Positions 1-12,260 of a stretch of DNA of 64,000 nt are shown in pieces (positions within the stretch are counted from its first letter, which is position 1; each line of letters starts with the position of its first letter). Location: the NCBI RefSeq assembly GCF_001522545.3, contig NC_031781.1:9987487-10051486 (forward strand). Direction: 5' to 3'. Both the position numbers and the translations under genes were made by a program. The notes below the pieces were generated by a model. That model worked only from the letters and a program-made list of their open reading frames with translations, had not been told where the DNA came from and made no database searches. Source of the DNA: Parus major. Taxonomy: Eukaryota > Chordata > Aves > Passeriformes > Paridae.

Positions 1-88
1 TTGGTATCTCTGCCAGTCACTGGCTGGCTGTGTGACCCGAGGCACTCAGCCATAACAAATTTCTCTTCTGCTTTCCTATAAGAAAGGA
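1..88 (+). repeat. MIR-type SINE remnant, cut by window start
   Basis: The stretch follows the core of the MIR SINE consensus in order. CTCTGCCA (8-15) is followed by GGCTGTGTGACC (26-37), then a degenerate counterpart of the consensus run leading to the TTTCCT and TAA-purine block (71-88). It is in sense orientation. The left part of the element lies outside the window and the right part has diverged too far to follow. MIR copies are old SINEs shared across amniotes and are sparse in birds. A chance match is possible because only about 40 positions align clearly. Confidence 0.5.
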
Positions 89-354
89 GGCAGAGGCAGA
101 CTATAAAGCATGCTGGAAACTGCAGATGAAAAACACTAGCAGATCAGAGCTGGACTTGGTCTCTCTGATAATACATCAAGAATGATTATAGTTACTTCAA
201 AAGGTTTTCCACTGGTTCACAGACAATCTTAATTTTTGTTTGCCTCTCTTTTTGGCATTTGTCCAAAGTAACTTTCTTTTAGATAGTGATGTTTCCACTC
301 AAGTAATTTTCTAGCTTTGTGTTTTCTTAAGCGGTCTCAAAAAATAAAAACCAA
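89..354. other. unique noncoding sequence
   Basis: No open frame of note and no repeat was recognised. The sequence becomes A-rich towards the minisatellite that follows. Confidence 0.6.
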
Positions 355-535
355 ACACAAACAAGCAAACAAACAAAACAAAACACTCCCCCCAAAAACC
401 ACAAACAAGCAAACAAACAAAACAAAACACTCCCCCCAAAAACCACAAACAAGCAAACAAACAAAACAAAACACTCCCCCCAAAAACCACAAACAAGCAA
501 ACAAACAAACCAAATCAAAACAACAAAATACCCCA
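355..535. repeat. 44-bp-period A/C-rich minisatellite, about 4 copies
   Basis: The word AACAAGCAAACAAAC recurs with its G at 365, 409, 453 and 497, exactly 44 bases apart. Each full unit has an internal CAAAC/AAAAC run, then ACTCCCCCC and AAAAACCAC. The first three units are nearly identical, and the last decays into irregular CAAA/AACA sequence. Because 44 is not a multiple of three, overlapping minus-strand frames rich in Phe, Val, Cys and Leu and a plus-strand Lys/Gln/Thr-rich frame pass through it. These are by-products of the repeat and not genes. Confidence 0.95.
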
Positions 536-3500
536 AAAATGTGCATAGCCTACCTGGCTAATTGGGGAGTTGAGAAGTTTAGATTGCCTCCACAGATGTC
601 ATATCCTAGCTATTGACAGCAGTAGGGTTATCACCTTTACTGGGAGCCTCTGCTGGACAGAAACTTCTGTCCTGTTTCTATCAAAGTTTCCTTGGATGGT
701 TTTAGGCTCCTTTTCTGCCACCCAGATCATCAATGCCTCTGCTATCCTTTTCCCCCATCCTTGTCCTCCCTTTTACACTCCCAGGGTCGAGGTACTAAGG
801 CACTCTCAACCCCAAACTTTTGCTATTTGAGCAGCTGAGCTACAAGGTATTCTCACCAAAGGTTAGCACACTGAGGCTTCTCTGAGATTTTTTTTTCCCC
901 ATGAGTGTGAACTTGCATCAGACCTTAACCTCCTGTCAAAGTTTGAGATTTATCCTCCAAAAGGGTGAGGGAGGAGAGCCTGGGTTTAGGTATCTCACCA
1001 AAATCCACACACAGGGCACAGCTTTCCGTGTGCCCACAGTGGTCATCATCCTATGGTGCACAGCACGTGTGTGCTGGTGGGGAAGGGCTGGAGAGCATTA
1101 CCAAACCTTTCTGTCCCTGAGGCCTTCAGCTGGGGCACGCCAGAAAGTGAGAAGTCTTGTCCCAACAAATAGTGCAGATGCTTCAAGTAAGAGAAAATGA
1201 AGGTCTGTGTTTGATCTTCAGTAATAAGTACAGAAAAGACTTTGCACCTTGCTGGACCTTGTGCTAATTTAATGAAATCATTTCATTACAGTTTAAATAC
1301 AAAGAGCTACTGGAAGATCAAATTTTGCATATAATATCCTAGACTGACAGCAATATGTTTGCCATATAGTTAAACTAAAAGATTAAAGAAAAGCTCCAAT
1401 TTTCAGGTAACTATACAAGCATAAAAATAACAATTTAGTGGGTTTGGACAGGGTATTTTTTCCTTTTCATTCACTTGGCTCTAAAGCAACCTCATCTTAA
1501 GAAATTAAATTTGACAGGCGATTAGTCCATAATGTGGTACAATCACTTCTGGTATTTGAAGGAAAAATTGAAAACAGACTAGATGTTGAACTTTGAAATG
1601 TCTGCCTCAGATGTTATGGGTTTTTTTTTTGCACCAAGTGCAGGTGACTTGCAGAACAAGCTGATCTCATGCCCCAAGGCAAGACAGGGCAGGTGAGGCT
1701 AGCTGTGATATACAGTGGTAACCAGCATGGGTTTGCTCTTACCTACTGGGAAGTTTATTGCTGCTTCACTGTTTGGTAAGTGAACTCACACTCTTCAGAA
1801 CAGATTATAAAGTCCAAGTCTCTTGCTTTTATTATGCTGCAGTAAGTTGTTTTCTGCCCCAAATGCTTCTTTTACAGCAACAGAGTCTGAAATGCGCACT
1901 TGGGGAACTAGGTCCTGAATTGCAGTAATATAGGAGTTCCCAAACTGCTCCATTACCAGTCTGAAGTTTGCATCTGCACTCCTGTGCCTGTGAACTAAAA
2001 AGAGAAGTGATGGGGGTGGCTATGAAATTATTTCAGGCTCACATTCCAAGCAAGGGTCCTGCTGCTTTGGAGTATTGCTCCTCTGGCAGTGAAATGTCCT
2101 CACTGCAATGCAGAATTGTCACCACAGGCTCCACAGAGCCATCCCTAGCACAGAGCAGTCCCTTTCCCCACTGTGTCTTGCTTTTATGGGCAAATGACTT
2201 ATGCACTCTGTTTCTCAATGACGGTGATTTACAGAAAAATTCCTCAGCACTATGTGTGTTTGTGAACTGGGAAAGAAGCTGTGCTGGCTGTGATGAGGAA
2301 GACAGGATGGTGAAGTGAGCAGGATGTTTTCTGGCACAGGGACTGAACAAGGTGCAGTGAAATCTTCACCCACAATAAGGACTGTGCACAGGGCAGGGAC
2401 AGCAAAGAAAGCCCAGAGCACCCAGCTCTCCTGCCACATTCCTGGGCTGCTTTTTAAGATCTCAGCTATGGATATTGACCCTCAGACTAGGAATTCATAG
2501 TTCAGATTCAGATAAATCTTCACAGCCAAACTGGACAGTCGTGGATAGGGCTCAGTTATCTCCATGAAGCATCATTGGCCAGTTGGGAAGAGTGGTCAGA
2601 ACTTTCCCCTGCAAAGATTTTCCATGAAGAATTATGAAGCTGCTTTCAATGTAAAATCATCCCTCAGCAGCATCTCTAGGACAGTTTGGGATAGGGAAGT
2701 ATTAAATGTCAACCAGCAGATGTGACACTCTTCTTCAAAAGGATGAAGAGAGCTCAATAGCATCAATACCCCCTATCTTTTAAATGAGTAGAGCTCTTCT
2801 GTCTTTGGACATTCAGACCAAGTAGAAGCTGGACAGTATCTTCAATTCTCAGAGTTTTCCAAGTTTTTTCTCTTTTGGCATGAAAACATCCAGGAAAGGA
2901 GACAAGACTTTTTCACTGTACCGACACCAAATCCAGCTACCAGTAACAGAGACTATTTTACCATTTTCAGTCAAAAATCCTCACTGCCTTGCTCTGCAAC
3001 AAGCTAAAAACAGCCTGCAGCTTCCAGTGCCTTCCTGGAGTGACTGAATGGCTGTGCATGGAAATATTCTCCATCTATAGCCTGAGTTCTTTGCTGTATA
3101 GGAAAGAGAATTTTTAATGTCTGGCATAAATTGTTAACTTAGTGACAATCTGGATATAGTTAACATCCCAGGATAAGTCAGGGCTTTTTTCCTCCCATGT
3201 CAGCTTTCCCTAGTAAACACTGATAACACTAAGGGCCTTTCTTATCATTCATATTTTGACAAAACCATTTTGTGTGCTCCTGAAATGCCGCTGCGAGTTG
3301 CTAACTCATCTCAGGTAGCTGATGCAACAGCAGGAGAGAAAGATAAATATACTGCTACTCACTGCAGAGATAAATCCCTGCTTGTCCCCTTACGTCCAGT
3401 CCTCTCCAGGTACCAGTTGTTACCTCCAGCCACCTTTTCTCTGATGGGTGCAGAGGTGACCCAGCTGCAGAGCACACAAGTACTCGTGCAGGATGAAAAC

Positions 3501-4889
3501 TCAGAGCTCTTCTTCTGAGGAGCAACTCCAAGAGAGATGAAACCTCTGCCCTCATCAGTCACAGTGGGATGAGACAGCCAAAGCCTTATTCCTACACAGA
3601 AATAAGAGCTTTTCTTGATCATGGCTACAAAGACCAGCTCTCATAGCTCAGCTGTGAGGGAGGATGCTCCAGACAGGGGCAGGAGCTGGTGGGGTTCACC
3701 TGTAGATCCCAAGGTACAACACCTGCACAACCCAACACCTGAGCCCCAACCACCTCAACCAGAAAGCATAAATTAACCTCACATGGCAGCTGGGCCTGTC
3801 CTGAGGTGCCCTTGAAGGGGATATTCCACCTTGAGCAGATTGATGTTCCTCTTAGCCAGATGGGAAGTGAGAGGGCAGAATGATGAGCTCTTTAACTTTT
3901 GCTGGCTTCCCTCTTCCAATCTCTTAGCTGTTTTAATTCCCCTTTGAAGGCAATAAGGGGAGGGCTTTTAGTTCACCAGGCTCATCTGAAATCCCAGTGA
4001 AGTGACTGAAACTCTATCTTAATATTCTCCGTGACTGCTGATTCTGCTGGCTAGTTTCTGACTTTCATGGCTTTTGGGTTTCTTTCTTTATTGTAAAAGT
4101 GTGTGCTTGTTTCTCCTCCAGAACAACAAACAGATGGCTGTGATGATTTTTCTAGGCCAGAGCACTCTTGGATGGATTCTCCAAGTGAGGAGCGTGGTGG
4201 TAACTTTGTAGTATTTCCTCTCTACTCCAGTGCTAAGCAGGGAGGAAAAATGAGAGGGATTTATCAAGGGGTAGAGGAAGGGGAAAGTCAGATAATGACA
4301 AAGCTGGGGAAATAATAACAGTATGGAAGATTTTTGACAGGTTTTTCCTTGACTAACCTCAGCTGGGCTCATCCTAACTTCTGGAAAATTGTAAAACAGT
4401 GTGAGGAGGTGGGGGCAAACAACAGCAAGGCAGATAAATGTGTCCAAATTTTTTCTTTCATTTTACAAACACAATTAAAAACTGGGACTGAAAAAGAAGC
4501 TTAGAGATGACATTTCAAAGGGGGCTGGGGTGAAGAGAAATTGCAAGGTAAACAGGACATTTTCTATCTTTCCCCTACCTCCAGCCTGTGTGCAAGGAAA
4601 GATAACAGCAGCAGGAAGAAGCAAAGTCTGCCATGGAATTTAGCTCTTCTTTTTTCTCTTGTAACAGGGAGAGAGGGAGAGACCACATGTGCTTCTGAGG
4701 CATCTCTGTCTGCTTTGAACCTTATCAACAGGGACTGTGCAATGCAGTTTCTCTTTCTCCTTCTCTTCTAACTTTTGAAGCAAAACACTTACGTGCAAGG
4801 AATGTCAGAGCATCTGACAGCCAGGAAGATAGGGGAGAAAGCCAAGGAGTAGGGAGGAGGGGGCTATTGGTTCCCCTCCTCCTCCTTGC
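536..4889. other. unique noncoding sequence, no gene seen
   Basis: All frames are short (at most about 119 codons) and none resembles a known protein. The part at about 1240-1560 is AT-rich and contains a 19-base palindrome, listed separately. The part at 3200-3300 is also AT-rich. The rest alternates ordinary mixed sequence with purine- or pyrimidine-biased runs. No interspersed repeat was recognised. Confidence 0.6.
1240..1560. promoter_or_regulatory. candidate noncoding regulatory element (AT-rich, homeodomain words)
   Basis: An AT-rich stretch holds an odd palindrome at 1270-1288 with TAAT at one end and ATTA at the other, the core words bound by homeodomain proteins. Near 1515-1525 there is a TGACAG (MEIS/TALE-type) word followed by GATTAG. 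The composition resembles vertebrate conserved noncoding elements, but conservation cannot be judged from one sequence. It may be ordinary AT-rich intergenic DNA. Confidence 0.2.
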
Positions 4890-4935
4890 TTTTTTTTTTT
4901 TTTTTTTTTTTCCCCTGTTTTCTTTCTCTGATTAA
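4869..4935. repeat. polypyrimidine tract with a run of 22 T
   Basis: The tract begins with CCCCTCCTCCTCC, continues into 22 uninterrupted T (4890-4911), then CCCC and TTTTCTTTCTCT. Its mirror reads as a poly-A on the minus strand. No body of a retroposed gene or SINE was recognised next to it, so it is treated as simple sequence. Confidence 0.9.
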
Positions 4936-7900
4936 AGAAAGGGGGAAAGAAAAGAACAGTGTGGAGATGTCTTTCCCACCCCTCCCTTAACAAGTCTCAA
5001 GAGCATGGCCTGTGTTGAGTCAAGCAGATTGTTAAGGGAGAATGGCTGTCAATGGGAACTCAAAGATGCAATTCTTTTTTCAGGAATAAAGGAAAGAGAA
5101 AAGGTCTCTTGTCACAGCTGCTCACTGTTTATGAAATGTTTTGCCTCTGTGAGACCTATAGGGACTCTGGGAGTGTGCTGAATCTGTTGATCTTCCACAT
5201 TTGCTTTGGAAGAGATCCCTTGCCACATACCTTTGCAAGCAGAGACAGTGCGTATACGCATCAGTACTCGTGTTTTTCAGGTTTATATACTCTATTAATT
5301 GGCATTCAGAGAGGCTCCTTAGTGTGGCAGATAGGTGTAAAATAGGCAAGGAGGGAGAGGCTGTGGTTTGCAGGGGAGCTGTAGGATGGTGGGCACACCT
5401 GAAAGACAGACCAGGATTAGGGATTTAGAGTAGGAGCTGAGATCAGCTTGGATCCAAGAAAGGATTCTTGGTATCTTGCACCATGGTTTCATTGTGCCCT
5501 GGCAGAGTTTGAATGAGTTAGGCAGAGGTTCAAATCAAAATCCCAAACCTGGACTTGGAAGAAGCTTGGAGCCAGATCTGAGCTTTTGCAGATGGTCTCT
5601 TTATATATAATGAGGTCAATCAAAACATCTGATCTCAATACCCTTGAACTTCTGGAGCAGGGCATGAATTTGAGCTCAGGCATATGGGATCATCTGGACT
5701 GTGCAGTGGTGTCTGCCAAGTGCTTTTCTTTCCTGGCAGGCTGGCTAGGTCCCAGTACTGTTGAGTTTCTTTAGATGCCTCAGGTATAAACCTAAAGAAA
5801 AGGAGCCTTCCTGGATAGCCTTTTCCCCCAAGTACTTTGTAATTCATGTCTGCTTTCAGGAGAGAGGAGGAGCTAAAGATGAAAGAAGTGGACAACTTGT
5901 TAAGCTTCTCTTGCTTTAAGAGAAGCTGTGAAAATATTGTCCTTTCTTGAAGCCCAGTTTCCACATGTGTGAAACTGGGCACTGTTAGGGGCAGCTCTTC
6001 TGAGTTCAGCCAGGCTCAGGGTAACCAAAACTGCCAGATACCTGTTTTTGTGTCCATTTTAACAGGGCAGCTTACTGTGCTCAGGAATTGCCCTGCAGTA
6101 ATAACGAGGAAGGTATAAAAAGTCTCAGGGTTAAATGAGGACTGTGCCTGTGTGCCCAGGGTCCTGCAGGTCTGCTGCTCCATGATGGGACCGAACATCC
6201 AATCTAATTTATCAGCCACCTCCTGAAAGATGACAAAATCTGCTACTGGGCTTGCACTACTGTCATTAGAGAGCAGCATGTGTGTAGAATAGATAGACCA
6301 AGCTAGGAGGAGTTTGGAAGATGGGGAGTATTTCTTCTGGTAAAACAAAGCAACCCTGCAAAATTACAGCCCCCTCCATTTACACAGCAGGGAAGGGAAG
6401 TGTGCTTTCCCTGGTGCTGAGGGCAGTGCTGTCCATCACCAGGTTAGCACAGAAGAAATGGACATGGCACCAACCTCAGGGGCTTGAAGCTGGGTAGAAG
6501 GGAAGCTTTGGAGCGAAGGAATGGGGAGGTCGTTGCAGGGAACCCAATCAGGCAGTGATTGCTGCAGGCATGTGAGAGCAGGTGGCTTCTTTTCTTCTGT
6601 GTGAAGAAGTGAGAAAAGTGGTTTTGATCTTTCAGGGGTACCAGGTTCCTGTTGGGCCATTTGAAGTCTATTTATGGTATTGTTTATACTGCATCACAGT
6701 TTTCAGTCAATCTGCGTCCCCAACTGCTGCTCATGGAGAAAAAGAAATTCAACAGAAGGGGGTGTTTGGAATGATGGAGGGGGAGGGCATGGATTGCATG
6801 CTGTGTTCAGCTGTGAGACAGATAAAAATGGAGAAAGGTGGGAATGGGGAGGGGAAGGACCAAGTCAAGTGGAGGTATGTATGGAGACCAGCTGTTAGAT
6901 GCAAATTCAGGGGAGACAATGCTCTAAGCCAAGGCCAGGTCTCAAGGGGACCTCGTTTCTGCTTTCTCACTGGGCTCTGCTGCCCTGTGCAGGTCTGTGA
7001 TTGCTGCTGTTTCCTCCAGCTGTTTGGCCTCATGCATCTGGACTTGGCTTTTTCTGACAGTGATTTGCAGTAGCATAGGTGGCTCCCACTTAGAGAGTGA
7101 CCAGTTTTGTTGATGCCTCTCTCAGCTGCTGTCCCTGCTTTCCCAGGCACTGCCTTGAGGTGCAGGACTCCTCCCTGCATCCAAAACATCCTCCTTAGAG
7201 CAGCAGCCATCAGAGAGCCAGGGTGATCTGACACCCGTGCTTGCTCAGCTTCTCTGGGAAGGCTCTCTTCTCCAGCCAGCACCTCCCTCCCCAGGGCCTG
7301 TCTCTCTCCAGGTGTGAAGGAAAGAGGGGTAAAATCTCTCCCTATTAGTCCCAGACTTCTCATTACACTCTGTTTACTGGGCTGCTCTTTTCTAGCAGGA
7401 GGGGTAAAAGAGGTCTGAGAGATGAGCGCTGGAGTGGGGATCGACAGACTCGTGTAAGGAGTATGCAGGTGCTAGAAATGTCTTTCAAATAGGAAAAAGG
7501 GTACTAGGTCTCCTACAGCTAAACTTAGGGTGGCAATTAAGATGTTCTCATCATTAGATCTGCCATGTTGTGTCATCACCTCCTCTTCAGAAGGGACAGA
7601 GGCCAAAGTTGAGTTGAATGACATGGTGCTGACAGAAAGAGAGGTCTGGGACTCAGTGGTTCAGGAAGCCCTTTCCAGCTGAAATCCTCTGAAAATCTGC
7701 AGCGTGTTAGAGAGGTCTGAGGGAGTTAGTGGGAATTCCTTTAGACCACATGAATTCCAAGTGGGCTTAGGACACAACACACCTTGCAGGGCCTTCCACA
7801 GGAGCCTCCATGGAAGCAGCTGCTGGGTAAATGCTGCAATTTAACAGCACTGGAGGAGAGCTGGCTGTGAGCCAAGCTCTCTCTGGCCTTTACCTGGACA

Positions 7901-9532
7901 CAGGTTGGGTGCATAGCAGACCATGCCCATTAAGGTGCACTTGGTATGTTTGCTAGCACAGCAGCTGTGTCCTGCAGTCACTGTACCTAAAATAGAAGAC
8001 TTTTTAAGCCAGACATTCAGTGTATTGTAAATTCAGAAGAACCCCAGGTGCATCTAGGCAGGGTGCATCTGTTAAGCCTAGTGCATTGATTTTAAAAGAT
8101 CACCGGATTTTGCTTGTGTTCTTTTGCATTTTCTTTTCCCAGTAAGTCATGTGTAAACAGAAATAATACTCAGGATCTTCTAATTGCTATAATGTGTAAT
8201 CTGTGTGCAAAAGCACCATTTGCGAGAGATTTTCTTAGGAAGTGAAAAGTAAAGTACAAAATCACTCCTGAAATTATTTGGTTCTAGGTGAGAAATTGAA
8301 ACACTAAATTAACATGACATCAGGCACTTCAGAATGGCTGTGGATCTAGTCAAGAAAATAAATAGGGTAAAAATCCTGTAGGACCAATTGAGACCAAACA
8401 TACCAGATCCAAGTGCTACCCAGGACTGTGGGTAACCTAGCTAATATTTACTTTGCTAGCAGCCATGTGTGAAATCAGATATTTTCACAAGCATTTCAGA
8501 ATTTGATCCTGGCTGATACCTTGGCATTTGCAGTGAAAATCGCTGTTTATTAAGAAAAATGTCCCCAGGACTGCAACAGGGATACAAGTTTTCTGTCTGC
8601 AGAATGTGTTGAAACAAGATACAGAAGCAAACACCAGGGACACTATTCACTACAGAAACAAGCTCTCCTTCCAACACCTTTGAAAGATGTGTGAGAAGGA
8701 ACACGTGGCAACATGACTCATAATAATGCTACTTACCATGGTGCTTTTCAATGGGAAAATAAAATGAACATGTTATATGTTTATTTTGTTCTTTATATCA
8801 AATTACCTGTTGTTACTTGACTGTTCTGAGCTGCACCAAAGACAGAATATTCTTTATACAGTGCAAACAGTGAAGTACCTGCCATAATCAAACGGTTTCT
8901 TATCTGCCTTTGAAGTTTGGGGTTAGATTTGGGTGAGGAAACAAGAAGGGGCTGCCAGAGGAGGGAACCAGGGCACAGTTACAGCAGTGGGGACATGGGA
9001 AGGCTGTACAGGCTTAGCCCAGAGCAATGCTGTGAACAACCTTACCTCTTTCTGCTCCTCTACTCTCTCCAAAATTGATAAGAAGAAAAAGCCCAGTCCT
9101 ACTGAATGGGTCAAATGAGCTTTTAAGTTCTCCCTTTCCCCTAAATCAGTGAATCTGCTGTGTGGGTAATTAATCTGCCAGTCTCAGCCTGGTAGCACTG
9201 CCTTTGGAGTGTGACATGTTCAAAGAGGTTGTGAGCTCATTGTTTCCCCCACCCTCCCTTTACTCCTTTTTTTGTGTCACAACTGTTCTGTTTTTTTAAT
9301 GATGCCCTCCTCCAGCAAATTGACTCGGGCAGTAATTTGTCATGTCATCTTCAGTAAAATTTTGAACAAAATTGTGGAAGATTCATGGAGGAGCAAAAGT
9401 GCCACATCTTTTATGCATTTCAGATGGTAAAGTATAAATCAAAAAGCCCAGGGATCTGTTTGCAGGAAGACAACAAGAAAAAAAAAGTAAACTGTAGTGA
9501 GTAAAGTTAGACTGTGTCTGTGTCTGATCCTG
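4936..9532. other. unique noncoding sequence, no supported gene
   Basis: This stretch includes the longest N-free and repeat-free frame of the window (204 codons, minus strand, 6749-7363) and an overlapping 163-codon plus-strand frame (6582-7073). Neither shows a domain, a signal peptide or a family resemblance, and long frames on both strands over the same DNA point to a stop-poor region. A palindrome at 5952-5980 is listed separately. The parts at 7990-8330, 8700-8900 and 9120-9440 are AT-rich and could be regulatory. GTAATTAAT near 9166 is a homeodomain-type word. Confidence 0.6.
5952..5980. other. 29-base near-perfect palindrome centred on an E-box
   Basis: The arms GCCCAGTTTC (5952-5961) and GAAACTGGGC (5971-5980) are perfectly complementary. 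The middle contains CACATGTG (5962-5969), itself a palindrome and an extended E-box recognised by bHLH factors of the MITF/TFE/USF kind. One extra T makes the whole slightly asymmetric. It could extrude as a hairpin or serve as a protein-binding site. No function is shown. Confidence 0.85.
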
Positions 9533-9685
9533 CACTGACTATGCTGGGATTTAATTTTTAATTGTTCAAGGACATACTTTCTTTATGTCACGATGGATAA
9601 AACAGATCCCACTGACTAGGCTGGGATTTAATTTTTAATTGTTCAAGGACATACTTTCTTTATGTCACGATGGATAAAACAGATC
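9533..9685. repeat. recent 77-bp tandem duplication
   Basis: Copy 1 spans 9533-9609 and copy 2 begins at 9610 with a fixed offset of 77 bases. The copies match to about 9684, with one clear difference near their start (T at 9542, G in the second copy). Such identity implies a young duplication or an assembly duplication. The unit is AT-rich and holds GGGATTTAATTTTTAATTG, so candidate homeodomain words are duplicated too. Confidence 0.93.
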
Positions 9686-11375
9686 TGGTAGAGACACAGC
9701 CCAGAATCTTCATTGCTTATAAAATCAGGGTGAAAGTTAAACCCTAAGGGACACAGGTAAAAGGCTTCATGCTGAGGGAAAGGAACTCGGGGTTAGGATC
9801 TGATGTTATAACTGCTTTAAGGGGTTGGTAATTCTTCACCCTGGAGAAAAATGACCTCTCTCAGATGATTTTGGCCTTGGTAGATTTAACTTCAAAAATC
9901 TTCTGCATATCTCTTTAGTGGGAATGAGTCCCTTGCTCTGACTTGAAGGTCTGAAACCATTTTAAAACTGAGCAGTTAAATCCCATCAGAAGTGAATGTG
10001 AGTTGGCTGAGCAGTTTCTTATAAATCACCTTTGCAGTCTGAGGGTGAAGTCTCTCCCTCCAAACTAGGGTTGATTCCCTCATTCCCAGTGCCACTTGCC
10101 CTGTCGATTTTGGGAGCAAAAGCTTTGGGAAGGGGGATTTCCTCATCCCTCTTTCCTGAGCAGCCTCCAGTCCCTGTGACCTCGATGTGTGGTTAATTAA
10201 TGAGATGTGAAGGGGTGGGGAGGGCTGGGAGGCTGGGATGTTCAGCAGGTGGATCTGCATGTATTGCCTGCCTGGATATCCATACCTGCACTGCCTGTGC
10301 TGAGCTGACAGGCCAGCTGTGTCCACCTCTGATCAATCCCTGACTCCACTCCAGCTGATGGTGCAGGCACAAACCTCCTCACATGGCCTCCTTGGTTTTT
10401 TTCCTTTTCTAAATGCATGATCGATCTATTCTAAAAGTACACACAGCTATATGGTAGGAGAGATTAAACAGCAGCATAGAGAAAGATCTCCTGTGGGGAA
10501 ATCTGATTATACCCTTTTAGGAGGGTTTTCTTGTTGAGAGTCAGCCTGCATATTTCCACACTGTATTTGAAGGTCACTCATTGTCTTATACTTCTTCCTA
10601 CAACAAAATTGAGAGGAGTATGATGAGATCTCATAGTCACCAGAGAGCTCATTTGTTCAGCAAATCCAGCCATGACCCTTTCTAATGTTTTCTTTCCCTT
10701 CCTTCCCTCACTTCTGCTGGCTTGTTTTTAGCTGAATGCTTCCACTAAAACCTCCCTATCAATGTTCAGGGATAATTTCTGAAGTTTGGATAAAGTCTAT
10801 CAAATCTAGCAGAGACCAAAGTTCCAGGCATATTTGTAGAGTCTAAACAACTGTCAGACATTACAGGATCAAAGTCTTCGGGTCACTTCTGCTTCTTCTT
10901 TGGTGGGAGAGGTACCATTATGAATTCTTTATATTTCCAAGTACATTTGAATGTGGCAGTAGCTGATGTGTGAAGCTCAGACTGGGCCCAGCTCTGCAAG
11001 TGCTGGCACTGCAATTTCTTTGCAGGAGTTGGGAGCAGCCTGCAGGGAAGAGGATCATACTGTGCTGTTGTCTGGATTTGGTCCTGGTGTTGGTTCAGAT
11101 GTTCATGGAGAATAGACCCTGTGTCCAATTAAAAGTGCTCTGTTCCCTCTTGAGTCTCTTCCCCAAGTGAAAGGCAGAACTAAAGCTTTTCAGTGTATGA
11201 AACATTGAATCTATGGACACAGAATCTGTCTGCCTAATGAATACTGAAAAATTGTTAGAAGTTTGGAAAGGAAAGACTTTAAACTCAGGGAATTGTAATC
11301 TTCTGTGGTTGCTCTCCAAGCAGTATTTCCTTCTGCCTTCTGCCTAATGAATTAGCAAAGCTAGGAGAGTAGCAT

Positions 11376-11403
11376 GAAGATATCTTTCAGAAGATATCCT
11401 TCA
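11376..11403. repeat. 14-bp tandem duplication, one mismatch
   Basis: GAAGATATCTTTCA (11376-11389) is followed directly by GAAGATATCCTTCA (11390-11403). This is the size of a small replication-slippage event. Confidence 0.9.
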
Positions 11404-12099
11404 GTGCCCCTTATGGCTGATCTGGAAATGATGCTCATTATAGCACTGTGTGAGCAGGATAGGTAACCCAAAGATGTCAGGAAGGGCTGCAGGCTAAAAA
11501 CCTAACCAAAGGTTCATTTTAGACATTCCTCCCAGGGATGGCATTAATAACACCTTTAACTTTGTAGTTTTATTTAATTTCCAGGGGCAAATCAGAGTTT
11601 TCTGTGAAAACAGTACCAGCCCACTCCAAGATCCATTGAGATGCTCAAGAATGACAAATGGGAGCAAAGGCTGGGTCAGGAGTTTTCACCTTTCCAGCCT
11701 GGAAGGAGCAGAGCTCTGGGCCCTGCTGGTGCCTGAGCTGTAGCAGAGCTCACTCCAGAGAGGGAAGGGAAGCCTCAGCTGGGACAGGACCTTTCCAGGG
11801 AGGGAAATGAACCTTTTCCATTCCTTGAGGTCACACACAGTCATTGCCCAGAGCACACTTGCCCATGTAGTACGAGAAGGGTGGGCACAGACAGCCAAGC
11901 CAGAGGGTGCTGCACTAATGGAGAGCTGCAACCAACAGGTTATATGCAGTGGATCTAATTATCTAAATATATTTACTGGAGATGAGGGGAATGAGGGTGC
12001 CAGGAAGAGGGGGATGGGTGGGAAAAGTTCTTTCAGTAATTGCAATGAAGTGATTAAAATATTCAGGAAACCGGAACCCTGCTTTGCACAGTCTCCCTC

Positions 12100-12260
12100 C
12101 CTCGCTCCCCCAGGTTTCATTAGTTTTTACAAAGGAGCACTGGGGAGATTATTTATCTTTGATCATTCTGGGATCAATCTGCAAATGTACAAGCTCACTT
12201 TAAACCTGTGTTTGCCAACTGTTAAGCTCCACATTACACCCTGGTTTTTAAAGGCCTCAG
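12100..12260. promoter_or_regulatory. candidate noncoding regulatory element (TCF/SOX words)
   Basis: Within 35 bases there is ACAAAGG (12129-12135), a SOX/TCF-type word, and CTTTGAT (12157-12163), the reverse form of the TCF/LEF core ATCAAAG. The flanking sequence is AT-rich and non-repetitive (TTTATCTTTGATCATTC and onward). The motif pairing would suit a Wnt-responsive enhancer, but such short words also occur by chance. Conservation data would decide. Confidence 0.22.

Noticed and set aside
311..616. Overlapping cysteine- and phenylalanine-rich frames on the minus strand and a lysine/glutamine-rich frame on the plus strand
   Set aside because: They arise entirely from the 44-bp repeat, whose period shifts the reading frame in each unit.
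4890..4911. T22 run considered as the poly-A of a minus-strand retroposed gene
   Set aside because: Neighbouring sequence shows no cDNA-like frame, target-site duplication or known SINE body.
5505..5550. GGTTCAAATC word resembling a tRNA B-box
   Set aside because: No matching A-box at the right distance, and no cloverleaf can be drawn.
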